Assembly: GCA_003427395.1 (NCBI GenBank)
Contig: BFEA01000080.1
Span: 603,837 to 630,905, forward strand
Reading direction: 5' to 3'
Length of the DNA: 27,069 nt
Origin: Chara braunii
Lineage: Eukaryota > Streptophyta > Charophyceae > Charales > Characeae
Part shown: positions 1 through 11,119 of the stretch, one piece after another
Layout: every line of letters begins with the position of its first letter
How positions within the stretch are numbered: position 1 is the first letter of the stretch
Position numbers and translations under genes: made by a program
The notes under the pieces: model-generated
What the model was told of the DNA's origin: nothing
Databases searched by the model: none
The model's input: the letters and a program-made list of their open reading frames with translations, nothing else

Positions 1-64
<64 letters not shown>

Positions 65-330
65 AACATGTAAGTGAGGGGGAGCACAAGGGCAGACACT
101 AAACTTTAAAAAAAAAAAGGATAACATTATATACTTGAATACAGTAGTTTTTATATTTTTCAAATTCAAATAGAAAAGGTAGGCATTGTATTCAAATATA
201 ATGCGTACGTTGTTTATTCGAGGTTCCCTTCTATTAAAGAAAAGTAGACCCAGACCGTTTTGATTTCGAAATGTTCAACTCAAGGATCGCGGGCTCCTCA
301 GCCTCCTATGGAAAGCTACCGGTCCTCCGC
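1..330 (+). repeat. GA microsatellite plus ~270-bp repeat unit, copy 1
   Basis: (GA)n at 1-58 is followed by GCAACATGTAAGTG, an AT-rich section with AATAGAAAAGGTA and TTATTCGAG, then TTCAACTCAAGGATCG. The same order recurs after the GA run at 1003-1085. The window edge cuts the left end. Confidence 0.75.
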
Positions 331-585
331 AAGTGGAAATTGCCCGTTCCTCATGAATAATGATCACAACAAATTCACCACCCTTCCAACTACCATTTGG
401 ACCCAAAAGCACAACCGGTGTACCGAAGGACAGACGAAATTGACTAAGGAGTATAAAACGCACCCCTGATGGGTTGTGAACTCGAAGAGTGTGAAGGGGG
501 GGGTCTCGACTGGTGCTTTATTCGTGATGTTCATGTGACAGTGAATCCATTTTGCTGCAGGTGTCACTTCACACCAATAAACAAT

Positions 586-855
586 AACAACCATTTCGTC
601 AAAACGGGCATATTATATTTTTTAAACGAAATTAAATTGAGTTTTTGGGCCGAAATCTGGTCCAAATTTTTGGCTCATGGGGGTCCGGCGCCGGACCCCC
701 TAGATATATATGGTCTCAAGCTGCGACTAGATTCATCTAGGGGGTCCAGCGTTCTACCCCAAGAGCCAAAAAAAATTGACCGGATTTCGGTCCAAAAACT
801 CAATTTTAATTTCGTTCAGAAAATATGATATGTTCGTTTTGACGAAATGGTTGTT
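586..855 (+). mobile_element. 270-bp fold-back MITE with ~115-bp inverted arms
   Basis: The left arm begins AACAACCATTTCGTC at 586 and the right arm ends GACGAAATGGTTGTT at 855. The arms pair over most of their length, including ACGAAATTAAATTGAG and GACCGAAATC(T/C)GGTC. CAAT occurs directly outside both ends (582-585 and 856-859) as a possible target duplication. The inner part has a 22-nt perfect palindrome at 679-700 centred on GGCGCC. No ORF for a transposase. Superfamily not assigned. Confidence 0.75.
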
Positions 856-908
856 CAATAAAATGTGTGTGTGCATGTGTACACGTGTATGGAACGCTCA
901 CACCCTTG

Positions 909-909
909 A

Positions 910-945
<36 letters not shown>

Positions 946-1032
946 ATGCTTGTGTGTGTGTGTGTGTGTGCATGCTTGTGTATGTGTGTGTGTGTGTGTG
1001 TGAGAGAGAGAAAGAGAGAGAGAGAGAGAGAT

Positions 1033-1085
<53 letters not shown>
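909..1085 (+). repeat. Compound (TG)n(GA)n microsatellite
   Basis: (TG)n with CATGC interruptions at 909-1002 runs directly into (GA)n at 1003-1085. The long open frames crossing it on both strands are repeat artefacts. Confidence 0.95.
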
Positions 1086-1089
<4 letters not shown>

Positions 1090-1420
1090 ACATGCAACAT
1101 GTTAGTAGCGGGGAGTACAATGACAGGTGTTGACCTCCAAACATAAAAAGGAAAGGTAATGTTCTATTGGAATACAATAGTTTTTTTTCCAAAATTAAAA
1201 TAGAAAAGGTACACATTGTATTTGAATACAAAGTGTACGTGTTATATTCAAAGTATTTTTTTATTCGAGAAAAATTGACTCACACCATTTCGATTTTCAA
1301 ATGTTCAAAACTCAAGGACCGTCGCCTCCCACGCTGTTTCGATTTTGAAATATCCAACTCAAGGACCGTGGCCTCCTCGACCTCCTACGAGCAACTACCG
1401 ATCTTTCGCATGCCCCGCCC
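1003..1420 (+). repeat. GA microsatellite plus repeat unit, copy 2
   Basis: (GA)n at 1003-1085, then GCAACATGTTAGTAG, AATAGAAAAGGTA, TTATTCGAG and AACTCAAGGACCG, matching copy 1 at about 1-330 with moderate divergence. The last part (AACTCAAGGACCGT) is itself doubled at about 1309 and 1355. Confidence 0.75.
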
Positions 1421-1516
1421 ATTGCTAAGCCCTCACTCCACTCACGCATTCAATGCTCCCGTGAAGGATCTTCTTCCAAAAAAAAAAAGCCAGAAAAAAA
1501 AAAAGAGAAACGTGAA

Positions 1517-1990
1517 CGCCGTGCAGCAGTGAAGCTAGATACATGCGCCGAAGTTGCAACGTTACACTGCCTCTAGGACTTGAGGGAATGAATGTTCCTC
1601 GTCTCTCACGGGGAGCAAGTGCAGAAACAACCAAGTTGAGTCAACTATCTTATTATCAAAAAAAAAAAAAAAAAAACGAAAAGGGGGAAACGGGAAACAG
1701 GCATTTGAACGTGATTGGCTTGAGATTCATACAACGTCGTACAGCAGTGAAGCCAGATACATGCGTCGAAGTTGCAACGTCACACTACCTCTGGGACCTG
1801 AAGCATTGAATGTTCCCCGTCTCTCACTGGGAGCAAGTGCAAAAACAGCCAACGATCTGATTACCAAAAAAAAAAAAAAAAACCGAGAAGGGGGAAACGG
1901 GAAACCAGCATCTGAACGTAATTGCCCTAAGATTCATATAACGCCGTGCAGAAGTGAAGCCAGATACATTCTCTCCCCCCCCCCAAAAAA
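1517..1990 (+). repeat. Tandem repeat with internal A-runs, ~206-218-bp unit
   Basis: GT(G/A)CAG(C/A)AGTGAAGC starts at 1521, 1739 and 1945. Each full unit continues with GATACATGCG(C/T)CGAAG, CTGGGAGCAAGTGC-like sequence, an A16-A18 run, then GGGGGAAACGGGAAAC. The third unit stops after ~35 bp. The internal A-run is typical of a reverse-transcribed origin, but no tail or duplication was found. Confidence 0.7.
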
Positions 1991-3120
1991 AAAAAATGAA
2001 AAGAAAGGAAAGCAACCATCTATCTTCATTTTTTCCTCGTCCGTTTTTTTTTTTTTTTTTTCTTGCCTCCTTGCTACCACTGTCCTCGCATTTCCACATA
2101 GCACACCACCAGGACATCGTGCAGTCCTTTTGCCCCGTTTCCATGGGGCCACCAGCTCCCTCCCGCATTGCCATGCCAAGCCTTTGTCGAGGCGCGGGAA
2201 ACGCGTAGCGTTAACGCTAAGGGTCCGCGACCGATGTATGGGCCAAGTACTGGTGGTTTAAACGCAACCCTGGTGGTCCTTAAATTGACGTTGAAGGACT
2301 CAGGGGCATTAACGCAGCAATAATGAAAGATAAAGTTTAAATTGAAATAAATATAATAACTATATTTTATGAAAACTTTAATTTATACTTTTTGTTTTCT
2401 TCACTATAAAGGAATTTCCTTAAAATGCCAAGAAGCGGGTCCGACGTCCCTCACAACAATTTCGTGGTCTAATTTAATGACAAGATATCATCGGTCAAGC
2501 CCAAAAACGGGGCCAACACACATCACAAACCTCCTGTAGAAGAAAAAATCACAAGAAGAAAAAGTCGAAAAACAAAAAAGAAAAACACAGACAAATTTCC
2601 AATACTCCTACTATATACGCAGGTTTAAAAAATGTCAAAAACCCTAATCATTGCTTGTTTCTCTTGCCATCCCAAACTATTACGAACCTTGCTATATCGT
2701 TATGCCATCCGCACGCAAAGGGCCAACCCCCGCCGGGCCCAACTGCAGGTGCAGACCCCGCAAACTGACACATGTGGTTAACCAGGGGTGTTATTATCGA
2801 CGAATTTTTCACCGAAACTGTCATATTAGGCTAATTTTTTTATTTTGTTTTTGACATATATGTGCTTTAGGGTACGTTATGTGTCCAGTTTTGACATGTT
2901 TGGATCAATAATAAAAAAGTTGGCATTTCGTTGAATTCGTTGAACGCTTCATCTTAACTCGGATAGTGTTTTTTTGTTTTGTTTTTTTTTCGATTTTTTT
3001 TTTGTCCGTTTGTATGCACAATGAACCCATATCGTTTTTTTTTTTTTTTTTTTTTGATGAATTTCGCACCGAAATTGCCGGCGAAAAGGATGAATATTTG
3101 CACCCCCGTTAACCATCTCT
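1991..3120. other. Left-flank interval without a gene
   Basis: A/T homopolymers are common (about 2046-2061, 2969-3002 and 3037-3055). The frames crossing them are lysine- or phenylalanine-rich artefacts. I see no splice-supported or motif-bearing coding region. Confidence 0.5.
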
Positions 3121-3123
3121 CTT

Positions 3124-3370
3124 TGTCAGCCATCAAAGGAGTGTCAAAAGCCAAATCAGACATCACCCAATGAAATTCTCACCCAAACCCTAAAGTCAAG
3201 TACATAAACCAAACCATAACTTTCACAGTGACATACTCCAAAGCCAAGAACATAGACCGAACCCTAACTTTCACGGTGACATACCAACAAGGTTTTGTCT
3301 ATCTCACCTACAAAGTGTCGTCCATCAAAGGAGTACTGAAAAACTAATCAGACATCAAACAAGTAGACCA
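3124..3370 (+). repeat. Local duplications in the left flank
   Basis: CATCAAAGGAGT followed by AATCAGACATC occurs at about 3130 and 3322. Between them, a ~47-bp unit (AACCATAACTTTCACAGTGACATA and its near copy AACCCTAACTTTCACGGTGACATA) is present twice, at about 3193-3238 and 3239-3286. Confidence 0.6.
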
Positions 3371-3770
3371 AAAAAAATCTTGCCCAAAACAGTGAGGAGC
3401 GACAAGGCAATCAAGAACAATAAAAACATACCAACCGTGAATATCGTTTGAAAAACGGCAATTTGACACCCAATACCTAATCATTTTCAACAACAAAAAG
3501 TCAGTTGTCCAAAACGACAAGTTAAACGATGCTTGCCAAAAAAAACAACCGAAGTTACTATCCAGTTGTCCAACCGATGAAGCCCACGCAATTGGCCAAT
3601 CACTGCCGAAGTCGGTATCCAGTTGTCCTTCGTCGCATGTCGCCCCCAAATTGCTCAGAAGTGGGACAACCCCGCGACCTCTCCGTATCAAGGACCAGGT
3701 AGTTAAGCCCCCGATCATTTCCGTCAAGTATGAATCAAGAGTACCCCCCCTAAAAGTCTGGTATGTTCGC

Positions 3771-4500
3771 AGCCCGTCAGGGGTGCGTTTTCGTCCCCCC
3801 GACACATTTTTGTCATCCTTCGTTATACCAGTCGTTGATTCGGGTTTGTTTGGTCGTTGGAAGGTTCGAAAAATGCAGGCAGGTGCAGGCACGACACTTT
3901 GGGGGGGGGTTGGCAATTTCTTTGAAAAATGCGGGACCAGTAGCTGCCCGTGGTACCGCATGCTGGGTTTTGGTCGAAACGGTGGCAAGTTTCGAAAAAT
4001 GCAGGCATGTGCAGGCACGACACTTTGGGGGCGGGGGGTAGTTTCTTTGAAAAATGCGGGACCGGTAGCTGCCTGTGGGACCGGGCGTTGGGTTTTGGTC
4101 GAAATGGTGAAAAAGTAGCGGCAGGGTGGAATTTTTGGACGGTGGTGGCAGTTTCTTTGATAAATGTGGGAGTAGTAGCTGCACGTGGGACCGCTCGCAG
4201 GGTTTTGGTCGAAATGGTGGCAAAGCAGCGGCAGGGTGGAAAAGTGGAAAAGTTCGCAGCCCGTCCTGGGTGCGTTTCCCCCCCCTGAGACATTTTCGTC
4301 GTCCTTCGTTATACCGGTCGTTGATTCGGGCTCGTTTGGTCGTTGGAAGGTTAAAAAAATGTAGGCAGGTGCAGGCACGAAACTTTGGGGGGGGGTGGCA
4401 GTTTCTTCGAAAAATGCGGGCCCGGTAGCTGCTCGGGGGCCATGCGTTGCGTTTTGGTCGAAACGATGGCAAAGCAGCGGTAGGGTGGAAAAGTGAAAAA
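3771..4500 (+). repeat. Complex nested tandem repeat (~485-bp higher-order unit)
   Basis: A long block starting GCAGCCCGTC, through CCTTCGTTATACC(A/G)GTCG and GGTGCAGGCACGA(C/A)ACTTTGG, occurs at 3771-3908 and again at 4256-4396. A second unit, TTTCTT(T/C)GA(A/T)AAATG(C/T)GGG...GTAGCTGC...TTTTGGTCGAAA, occurs four times (about 3915, 4040, 4150 and 4400). The minus-strand frame that stays open across it (3344-4612) translates different copies of the same repeat in different frames, so it is not a conserved protein. Confidence 0.75.
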
Positions 4501-4984
4501 GTATGAATCGGAAAGGAGGCGGCCTTGACCGCAGGTTGAAACGACACACCTGCATTGCATTTGCAAGTGCGAACATATGTGTCTGAACGTGGATGTATTC
4601 AACGCCCCACACGTTCAGCGCCCGATTGAGTGAGTCACATATGACAAAACAACTTTGATTTAACTATAAAAAAAAACTTACAACAACAAACACTCAAGCA
4701 CACACATGTACGACATATGGACCACGATTTAAGGACCACCAACCTCGACACCAACTATGAATCAAGGTATGTCAAATAGCTAATACATTAATACCATATA
4801 AATTACCTAAATCCCACACATTCCAACACTAACAGATGCGATAAACACAGACACTCTAAGTATCACACAAACACACACACACTAATCTTGACACATACAC
4901 ACAAATGTTTTTTTTTTTTTAATGCAACAATCACCCTACTTCTAAACCTCACAAATAACGCGTCCTTTATCAATCAAGCTTATA
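4501..4984. other. Left-flank interval without a gene
   Basis: AT-rich with a CA-rich tract (about 4866-4905) and a T12 run near 4909-4920. No ORF or RNA gene is supported. Confidence 0.5.
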
Positions 4985-5025
4985 CAAACTACGGGTTGCG
5001 CACCCGTGCCCTCACGGTAAGTCAA
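4985..5025 (+). repeat. Left arm of an inverted repeat bracketing the retrotransposon
   Basis: Reads AACTACGGGTTGCGCACCCG onward to AAGTCAAT. Its reverse complement lies at 26916-26955 with only one or two mismatches. It holds a small hairpin, ACGGGT-TGCGC-ACCCGT. It ends ~165 bp outside the 3' LTR. Confidence 0.75.
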
Positions 5026-5373
5026 TCACGACGCCCAGATTTCGCCCGTTGACCGACCTCACCTCCATCGCCATCTTCCACAGTCAAACGGGACCCCACT
5101 CATCCAGGACTGGCCCATGGCAAGGGTAGTTCAATACCCTCTCACAGCGTGATCCACAAAGTGCTCGTGCACTCTAGTCCCCTGCGCTCGCACTTTTTCC
5201 AGTCGGACCTCTTCAGGCGACCAGAAAGCCAACAGGCTGTTATGCAGGATTTTGAATGTGATTGCAATAAATAAAATAAATGAAATAACGCAAATCCCTT
5301 CCTGTTGTGTGCGTCCGGCTTCGAGCGAGACCCTTCAATTGCGATCTTCGCCGGTCCCCGGTCTTAGGAATCT

Positions 5374-5379
5374 TTTATT
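5374..5379 (-). promoter_or_regulatory. Candidate poly(A) signal in the 3' LTR
   Basis: AATAAA on the minus strand at the position equivalent to 25234-25239. In the 3' LTR this is the copy that would end the genomic transcript. Confidence 0.4.
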
Positions 5380-5679
5380 TTGATTCGGAATAGCAGAGAA
5401 TCATGCAAATAACAATCATAAAATTATGGGGTGCTATGCATGCATCAATTATGTCAATCTGATTTTAAGAACTATGACTGAATCATCCAGGAAAAACAAT
5501 CATCGAGCAAGAACAATACAAGAAGCAAGACCGACTGACTGACTTAAGCAAGGACAGAGTCAATTGAATGAGGGAAAAATGAGAACTCATAATAGTCTCA
5601 GGGAGTACATATGGAAGAGAGCATGGCCAACACTAATCAAGAGTCCTCACTCAACCCTCTGAACTTTACTCTCCATCTG

Positions 5680-6333
5680 TCACTCTGGTGTCTATCGTTT
5701 GGGCCTCTTGCCGTGCCTTCGTACTCTCTGAGCCTGTGGCTTCTAAATATAGAGCCACCTGAACCCTGCTAGTTTCAAACTCTTCCAGCCAAGTCCCATG
5801 ATACGGAAGTCAACCATGGCACAAAACTCCTCCCATAGAGTGGGGAGATATGGCTGAGAGAAAATGCCCCTCCGGAGATGTGGAAACTCAGAGAGCTCAA
5901 TCACCGCCTCATAGTCAATCACTACAGGCAATATGTACCTCTTTGTCAAGTCCGCCAGTCCACCCCAATAAGAGCCGTCTGTAAGATAATAAGGGACCGA
6001 AGGTTTGGGATAGTCAGTGAAAAGCTTAGGTCCAAAACTATAGATTAGCTTTGTATTCCCCTGGAGCCTCTCAGCTTTCCACTGCACATACCCGGCTGCT
6101 GCAGCTCACACTGCATCAAAATGCGGATGAACCTCATTCCCGTTCTTTAGATAGATCCGCAGATCTTTGACCGTGCCTTTTGCAAACTCTGTGAAGGCAA
6201 TAAAGATTGACAGATCTCCACGCTTGAAACCATCGATTCTGACGTATTTGTAGGGGAAACACTCTTTCAGGGCCAACCGATTGACGCTGTCGAGGACCCG
6301 CTGGTCAACCGTGATAGGGTTGATCTCTCTCAT
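5680..6333 (-). pseudogene. ORF inside the 3' LTR, second copy, two in-frame stops
   Basis: This is the counterpart of the ORF at 25540-26193 and is exactly the same length (654 nt). It has TGA at 6106-6108, where the other LTR has TGG (Trp after HFDAV), and TAG at 5743-5745, where the other has CAG. I count about 31 differences over the 654 nt, nearly all transitions and none an indel. Because the stops fall at different places in the two copies, the LTR carried an open frame when the element inserted. Confidence 0.75.
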
Positions 6334-7369
6334 ATGTTCAGGCAGAGCTACCTCTGGATGGAAAGAAAAAGGGTCTGCTTGACCAAAGAGGTGTCTGTTG
6401 CTTTAATGCCCTTTGAATGTCGTTCTAGATGCTGTTTCCAGGGTGTAGTTTTGATCGTTGATCCGAGCACTGTTCTGACTGTTGTACTGATTGTTGATCT
6501 GATTGCTGATTTGAATGCTGATCTGATTGCTGATCTGGCTGCTGGTCCAGTTGCTGTCAAGATTGCTGCTCTGAATAACAGTTTATGATAAATGAGAAAT
6601 GCCAACCGAGCATTGATTTGACCGCTCTTCCTGGTTGTTGTTCTCTGATTGCAGCTTTCTAAATGCTACCTTTTGAATACTGATTCTCGTCCCAGATGTT
6701 GTTTCACGAATGCCTTTTCTAAACAATGACCGACCTCCGATCCAAAGAACTGACTGTTCGCCAATCAGGAGTCTGATTGAATGTTGATTATAAAAAAAAA
6801 CTAAACGTTGCAAGACTTTGATGGCTGAAGTTGTATACTGCAGAGATTCTGCTAACTGAAATAAGGACTAAACATTGACCGAGTAACAGCCGAGCGATAA
6901 CTGAATAACAGCTGAGCGCTTAACATAATAATAGTTTATTGTTGACTGATAGGAAATCTGAAGGCTGTTTGCTCTCCCAATCTCACCACCAGATAGCATT
7001 AGGTGACTACCTTTACACCCCATGTCTGAGTATTCGCCTCGTCATCAATACTCTGCCTCTTCATCTTCTCGGCATTATTCAACCTATTCATGGAATATTC
7101 TCCTCAGCCTTTTTACCACTAGCTGTCAACAGCCCCTCGTACTTGGTCCACTGCTTCGGCTACCGGAAAAAATGATACTTTGACTGAACAGAAGTTGAAT
7201 ACTAGCAGAAAAATTGATCTTCCAAGTTCTGATCACTTGACCCCAAGCACAATCCGAACTATAGTTCGTCGAGGGGTGTCTAGCAATCAAAAGGTATTTG
7301 TAGTACTGCAGGTTGCTGGGAGACGCTGTTTACCCAGAGACATAAGTGTAATTTAAAGACTTTAAGTAT

Positions 7370-7615
7370 TCACTTGAGCCTCTCTCTTGCCTGTTCCACA
7401 GATTCCAATGAGGATCCAGTACTGTGCAAATTACCCTGACAGTCAAAGAAATAAAGTACGTACTCTATAAATTTCCTCTCACCCACGATCTGAACAGCAT
7501 GTTCCCTCTGAGTTCGCTGGTACAACTTCGTGTCCAGACTCGCCTCCTCTTCCCATCCTTTTTTCTTGTCTCGTTTCAATATGCCTTTTACCACCAAGAC
7601 CTCCTCTTCCCTCAT
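7370..7615 (-). CDS. Short sense ORF, possible relic
   Basis: 81 codons starting MREEEVLVVKGILKRDKKKG. A lysine/glutamate-rich front is followed by AVQIVGERKFIEYVLYFFD and SSLESVEQARERLK. The YVLYFFD strand and the following helix are faintly like the LYVLTCYF/IYVP part of ORF C, but there is no FPYE or PPxPD block, so the link is weak. The purine-rich 5' half also looks like a polypurine stretch. Coding status uncertain. Confidence 0.3.
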   Translation of the reverse strand: MREEEVLVVKGILKRDKKKGWEEEASLDTKLYQRTQREHAVQIVGERKFIEYVLYFFDCQGNLHSTGSSLESVEQARERLK

Positions 7616-7845
7616 CTTTCTCCCTCAAGTCCTCAGACGGAAGTCATAAATGGAATGCGTTAGAGACAATCCTCAGGTTGATTGCAGAGATTTTGCTATC
7701 ACACTAGATTGTCGCTTTTGTCGTCAAGGCTCAATTAAATAAAGTTTGGGAGTACTCTCTGAATGGTATCTGAGACTTAGTGGCCAGTTGCCTACAGGGT
7801 TTATAGTAGTTATTGATCAGTTCCTCATTCGCTAGAATAACAGGG

Positions 7846-8091
7846 TTAGTCTAATCTGCCAGTCCGCCTGGTCAGAAGAACATCAAACAACGTTTCCTGA
7901 TAATCGAACTTCCGACACTTGATCCCAGACAAGGGAACAAATAATAGTCTGGGAAGTTTAGATGGGTTCAACCAAGACTCATAATGAGTCACCACAAGGA
8001 AAACCAAGTCAAAAATCCCTTGTTCAAGGGGACATCTCTTTTGCTTCGCCAAAGATACGGAGAGGTAAATGAGATCAGAGGCAAACCACAC
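7846..8091 (-). CDS. Short sense ORF, unrecognised
   Basis: About 81 codons without an ATG (GTG start), with upstream in-frame residues AIEECQ. It contains FASDLIYLSVSLAK, GIFDLVFLVVTHYESWL and FDYQETLFDVLLTRR. The hydrophobic stretch LVFLVV is too short for a clear membrane span. It could be a fragment of a decayed accessory protein. No family recognised. Confidence 0.25.
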   Translation of the reverse strand: MWFASDLIYLSVSLAKQKRCPLEQGIFDLVFLVVTHYESWLNPSKLPRLLFVPLSGIKCRKFDYQETLFDVLLTRRTGRLD

Positions 8092-9186
8092 TTGACATTC
8101 CTCAATGGCCCTCTAAGACCCTCGTGAAACAGGGCACCGTGACAGTCCAGCGCCACTGTCAGCAACCAGCCTCATCTGAGTCTCTGGGGTTTTCATTGAG
8201 CCCCTTCACACTAGTTATGAGACCCAGGCGATATAGACTTCACGACAATTTTCATGCTCAGAGATGGAAAGGTAGTCAACAAAAATCTTACTCCTACTTT
8301 CAACCATGTGTAGATCGAGTCTTTCGTCTATCAGGCCACTTCCCTGGGGCGAGGCACGAAATGTTGGCTGCTCTGAAGGCAGTTACCATCCTAGTTGAGG
8401 GTGCAAAGTGCAGAAGTTAAGTCTCTTGCGAGGAAAACAGTGGGCAATTACGCAGTTTTTGTTGTATACAGATTGTCAATCCCCACGCTGATAAGTAAAC
8501 TTTTCGCGCACACAAACACACAAACAGTTCACCTCTGGCTTTGCACTCGAGTGCTGAATGGATGTTCTGTTAATCCCCATCGATGAGGAACTTGGTTAGT
8601 AGGTATGCTACGTTTCTCAGTATAGACTTTTTCCTACTCATTCAATGAGAGGAGAAGACACAGTGGACTGGTCATACGGTTTTCCTCGTATCCTAGGCAA
8701 ATTCGCAAGCAATCCCTCTTTCGCTCCATACCTCACCTCCCCTCTCCGCCTGCATTCGCCAGTGGGGTTCTAGATGGGCGTCAATGCGGGTGGTTTTCTC
8801 TGATATCAAGCGAGCCCATAGCCGGAGTTAGACCAAAGTTTTTCCTGCCCAATTAGCTCGGCAATCTTATTCCGCTTTTTACTTAATTTGATGAAAAGGA
8901 AAATACCATTCCCAACCTCAATCAGTTATCACTCGGCACAGGCGGGTTATCAAAGAAAATTTCCCCTCCCTTTCGACGTACAGGCCCGCTAGGTGAGTCC
9001 CAAGGTAAATAATCGATCAAATGCCTGCCACCAGCCAACAATCCCGCATGGTATTTAGTCTACTTACATAGGCATTCGCAGGCTTACACAGTCAAGCACT
9101 CAGTTTACCGCGTGATACAACCGAGCTCTTACCGCCAGGTGACCATTCAACCAGATGGGTGCATGCTAGCCAACGTACTCGCCTCC

Positions 9187-9490
9187 TTATGCAGTCACGC
9201 AAAGCAACCGCACGATTCACTCAAAGCAACCGCATGATTCACACAAAGCAATCGCACGGTGTCGTCAAACGAAGTGAAACGCACAGTGCTATCGCGCAAC
9301 ACAGTCATACAGTACTATCGCATGATGCAGTCATACGACGCTGTCGCACAATGCACAAAGCAGTCATACGGTGTAGCCGCACAGCGTGGTCGCATGGTGC
9401 GATCTCATGGTACAGTTGCACAGCGCAGTTTGTTCTATGCTGTCACACGACGCAGTCGCACGGTGCGGTCACTCGGTGCGGTCACACGGA
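9187..9490. repeat. Degenerate minisatellite, GCAGTCGCACGG-like units
   Basis: About 300 bp made of roughly 11-13-bp units built around CGCAC(G/A)(G/A)T and GCAGTCATACG. The copies have drifted. The open plus-strand frames across it are by-products of the repeat. It lies inside the long 3' region of the retrotransposon. Confidence 0.7.
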
Positions 9491-10696
9491 AATAGGCCAC
9501 ACTAACACAAAGGCTACGCACCCTTCCGACCTTGTCATGCAATCAGGTAGGCCATACAAAGCAGGAAGACACATCCAATAGACAAGAGTTAATCACCAAA
9601 ATTATCCAATCGCTTCAATCTTACTAACTCCCTCAGAATAGTAGCCTGTACGTTGGGTTCTCTTCACAACCTGCATGTCCCCAATCGTCATTATGGGTTG
9701 GGGTTTTCCCTTTGTTCCCTTACTCATGCAGTCTGTTGCCCCTACTGCAGGCTTAACCCTTACCAAGATAGAACAGCCAGTTAACAACAGTCAATCGGCC
9801 TGATTAACTAAACAAAAGGCGAAAAGGGATGAAATTGTCTTGCAATAGTCACCATCTTATATGAGAATTCTCGGACAGAGTGGTCACAAAGAAAAGCATC
9901 TCCGGCCTCTGATAGCAGTACCTGTCACAAGTTGAAAGTCACTCAAAACTAGCGAAACATGTAATGAGTAGAATTGCCTTCAGAGGAAAAGGGGGCTCTC
10001 TCTGCAGTAAGTTCTTGGCTGAACCGATCACTCAAGCACTGATGAGTAATGAGAAGGGGGGGGGGTCTGTCTCTGCAGCATCAAGAGGGAACTGTTTTCT
10101 TGGAAGACGCGCTGATCATCATGAACTTTCCCTGGCATCTCTTTAACTACCCGGAAACGACGACTCAGGTCCCTGGGGTGGGGGAGTCCTGACTACTCCA
10201 AGCCAGGTAACTATGGCGTCAACCATTAGCCCCTCTTTTGCCTTCTCACTGCTCGCCATTCCAAAAAACATCCATTTGTCGACTGCGTGTATTCTCTCCA
10301 CACTCCCCCTTCTGAAGCGTCGTCCTTGATCACAATACAGGAAATGACCCGTAGAAAGAAAAGGGACTCGTCTTGGTTCCGAAGAAACGACATGGAGAAT
10401 GTTCCAGACAAACTGCTGCCCGATGGCACGTGCGAGTGTTAACGTCAGCTAAAAGAACGAGAGTTGAGGTCATTCTTCAACGTTCGTGTTGACGTCAGCG
10501 TCGACTCGCCCCCGTGAGCCGTCTCGCACACACACGGTTCTCTTCTCTCTCTCCTTGTTGACCTTCTTGAGACTCCACCAACTCGCTCTCCAGGCCACGC
10601 CACCTGTCGCTCACGTGCCCATGCCACTGCACTTGCCTCTCCGTCGTCGCCTCGCGGTACCTGTCCCTTTTTTCGCTGTCGGCCGTGACTTCGACT
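9491..10696. other. Segment without a convincing gene
   Basis: Several short frames exist on both strands but none has a motif, consistent codon pattern or neighbour support. A TGACGTCA-type palindrome occurs near 10488-10496. The minus-strand frames at 10728-10445 are very rich in R and E and may be a decayed tail of the accessory ORF. Confidence 0.35.
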
Positions 10697-11119
10697 CTAA
10701 GGCCCCGCCTCGTACCGTTCCCGGTCACGCCAGTCCTGAGTAGCGTTTGCGTCGCTCATCTCCGACTCTCCCTCCGAGTCTCTTTCGAGGTGCTGCTCTT
10801 CCCTTGTAGTGGTCCCAGTAGATATGTCATCTTCGTGGTAGGTGACCGTTACCCGCATACCCACGGTCACTCCATCACGTCTGCACCTTCTCTCTGCCCA
10901 ATTACGAGCCTCAGTAATTGCCGCCTGCAGCCCTCTGTCCATCGTCATTTCCTGTTCACCATGACCACTAACATTAATCCTTAACCTCACCCCCTCAGTA
11001 GGCTTACCATAGGTTAAAACAACCTCCATTACGGGCCCATTTTCATCCTCACTCTCCCACATCCATGAGTACCTCATGTACCGTGGTCTGTAGCCACACA
11101 GGCCGTTCCGATCTGCCAT
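10697..11119 (-). CDS. Accessory sense ORF in the 3' region, 140 aa
   Basis: Uninterrupted minus-strand ORF. The in-frame reading extends to 11176, but the first ATG is 11117-11119 (MADRNGLCGYRPRY). Blocks: MRYSWMWESEDENGPVMEVV, a strand VRLRINVSGHGEQE, a helix LQAAITEARNWAERRC, a strand GMRVTVTYHEDD, then an acidic/basic tail (EEQHLERDSEGESEMSD). The beta-beta-helix-beta order suggests a small folded domain with a disordered end. A TATAAAAG lies about 165 nt upstream, and a four-codon upstream ORF begins just before the start. It could be an env-position accessory gene, but it has no signal peptide or membrane segment. I do not recognise it. Further charged minus-strand frames (10728-10445) follow and may be its decayed continuation. 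Confidence 0.5.
   Translation of the reverse strand: MADRNGLCGYRPRYMRYSWMWESEDENGPVMEVVLTYGKPTEGVRLRINVSGHGEQEMTMDRGLQAAITEARNWAERRCRRDGVTVGMRVTVTYHEDDISTGTTTREEQHLERDSEGESEMSDANATQDWRDRERYEAGP

Larger units (their letters stand above)
5189..6812 (-). repeat. 3' LTR of the retrotransposon (left copy)
   Basis: Same sequence as 25049-26660 with about 5% differences, mainly transitions. It is slightly longer because the CTGATTGTTGAT-like tract at about 6470-6545 has extra units. The expected terminal CA on the minus strand is CG here, consistent with one substitution. The bases just inside it (6813-6860) are not purine-rich, so the usual polypurine tract is not recognisable. Confidence 0.93.
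6813..9186. other. 3' region next to the 3' LTR, mostly non-coding
   Basis: Apart from the two weak minus-strand ORFs listed separately I see no gene. Near 6830-6960 there are loose repeats of CTGAATAACAGCTGAGC-like sequence, similar in style to the LTR tract. A polypurine tract should lie just inside the LTR but is not evident; the nearest purine-rich minus-strand tract is at about 7600-7630. Confidence 0.4.

Noticed and set aside
776-1231. Open frames rich in CV, SL or HT on both strands
   Set aside because: They are translations of the TG/GA microsatellite.
3344-4612. 422-codon minus-strand ORF in the left flank
   Set aside because: It crosses a tandem repeat whose copies are translated in different frames. 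Composition is repeat-driven and there is no motif.
4985-5025. Helitron-type terminal hairpin
   Set aside because: The ACGGGT/ACCCGT hairpin looks suggestive, but no CTRR end follows at the right distance and no TC start was found.
8124-8420. 98-codon plus-strand ORF
   Set aside because: No motif, no promoter or poly(A) context, and opposite to the element; likely chance.
9159-9581. 140-codon plus-strand ORF
   Set aside because: It follows the degenerate ~12-bp minisatellite, and a second plus-strand frame is also open there.
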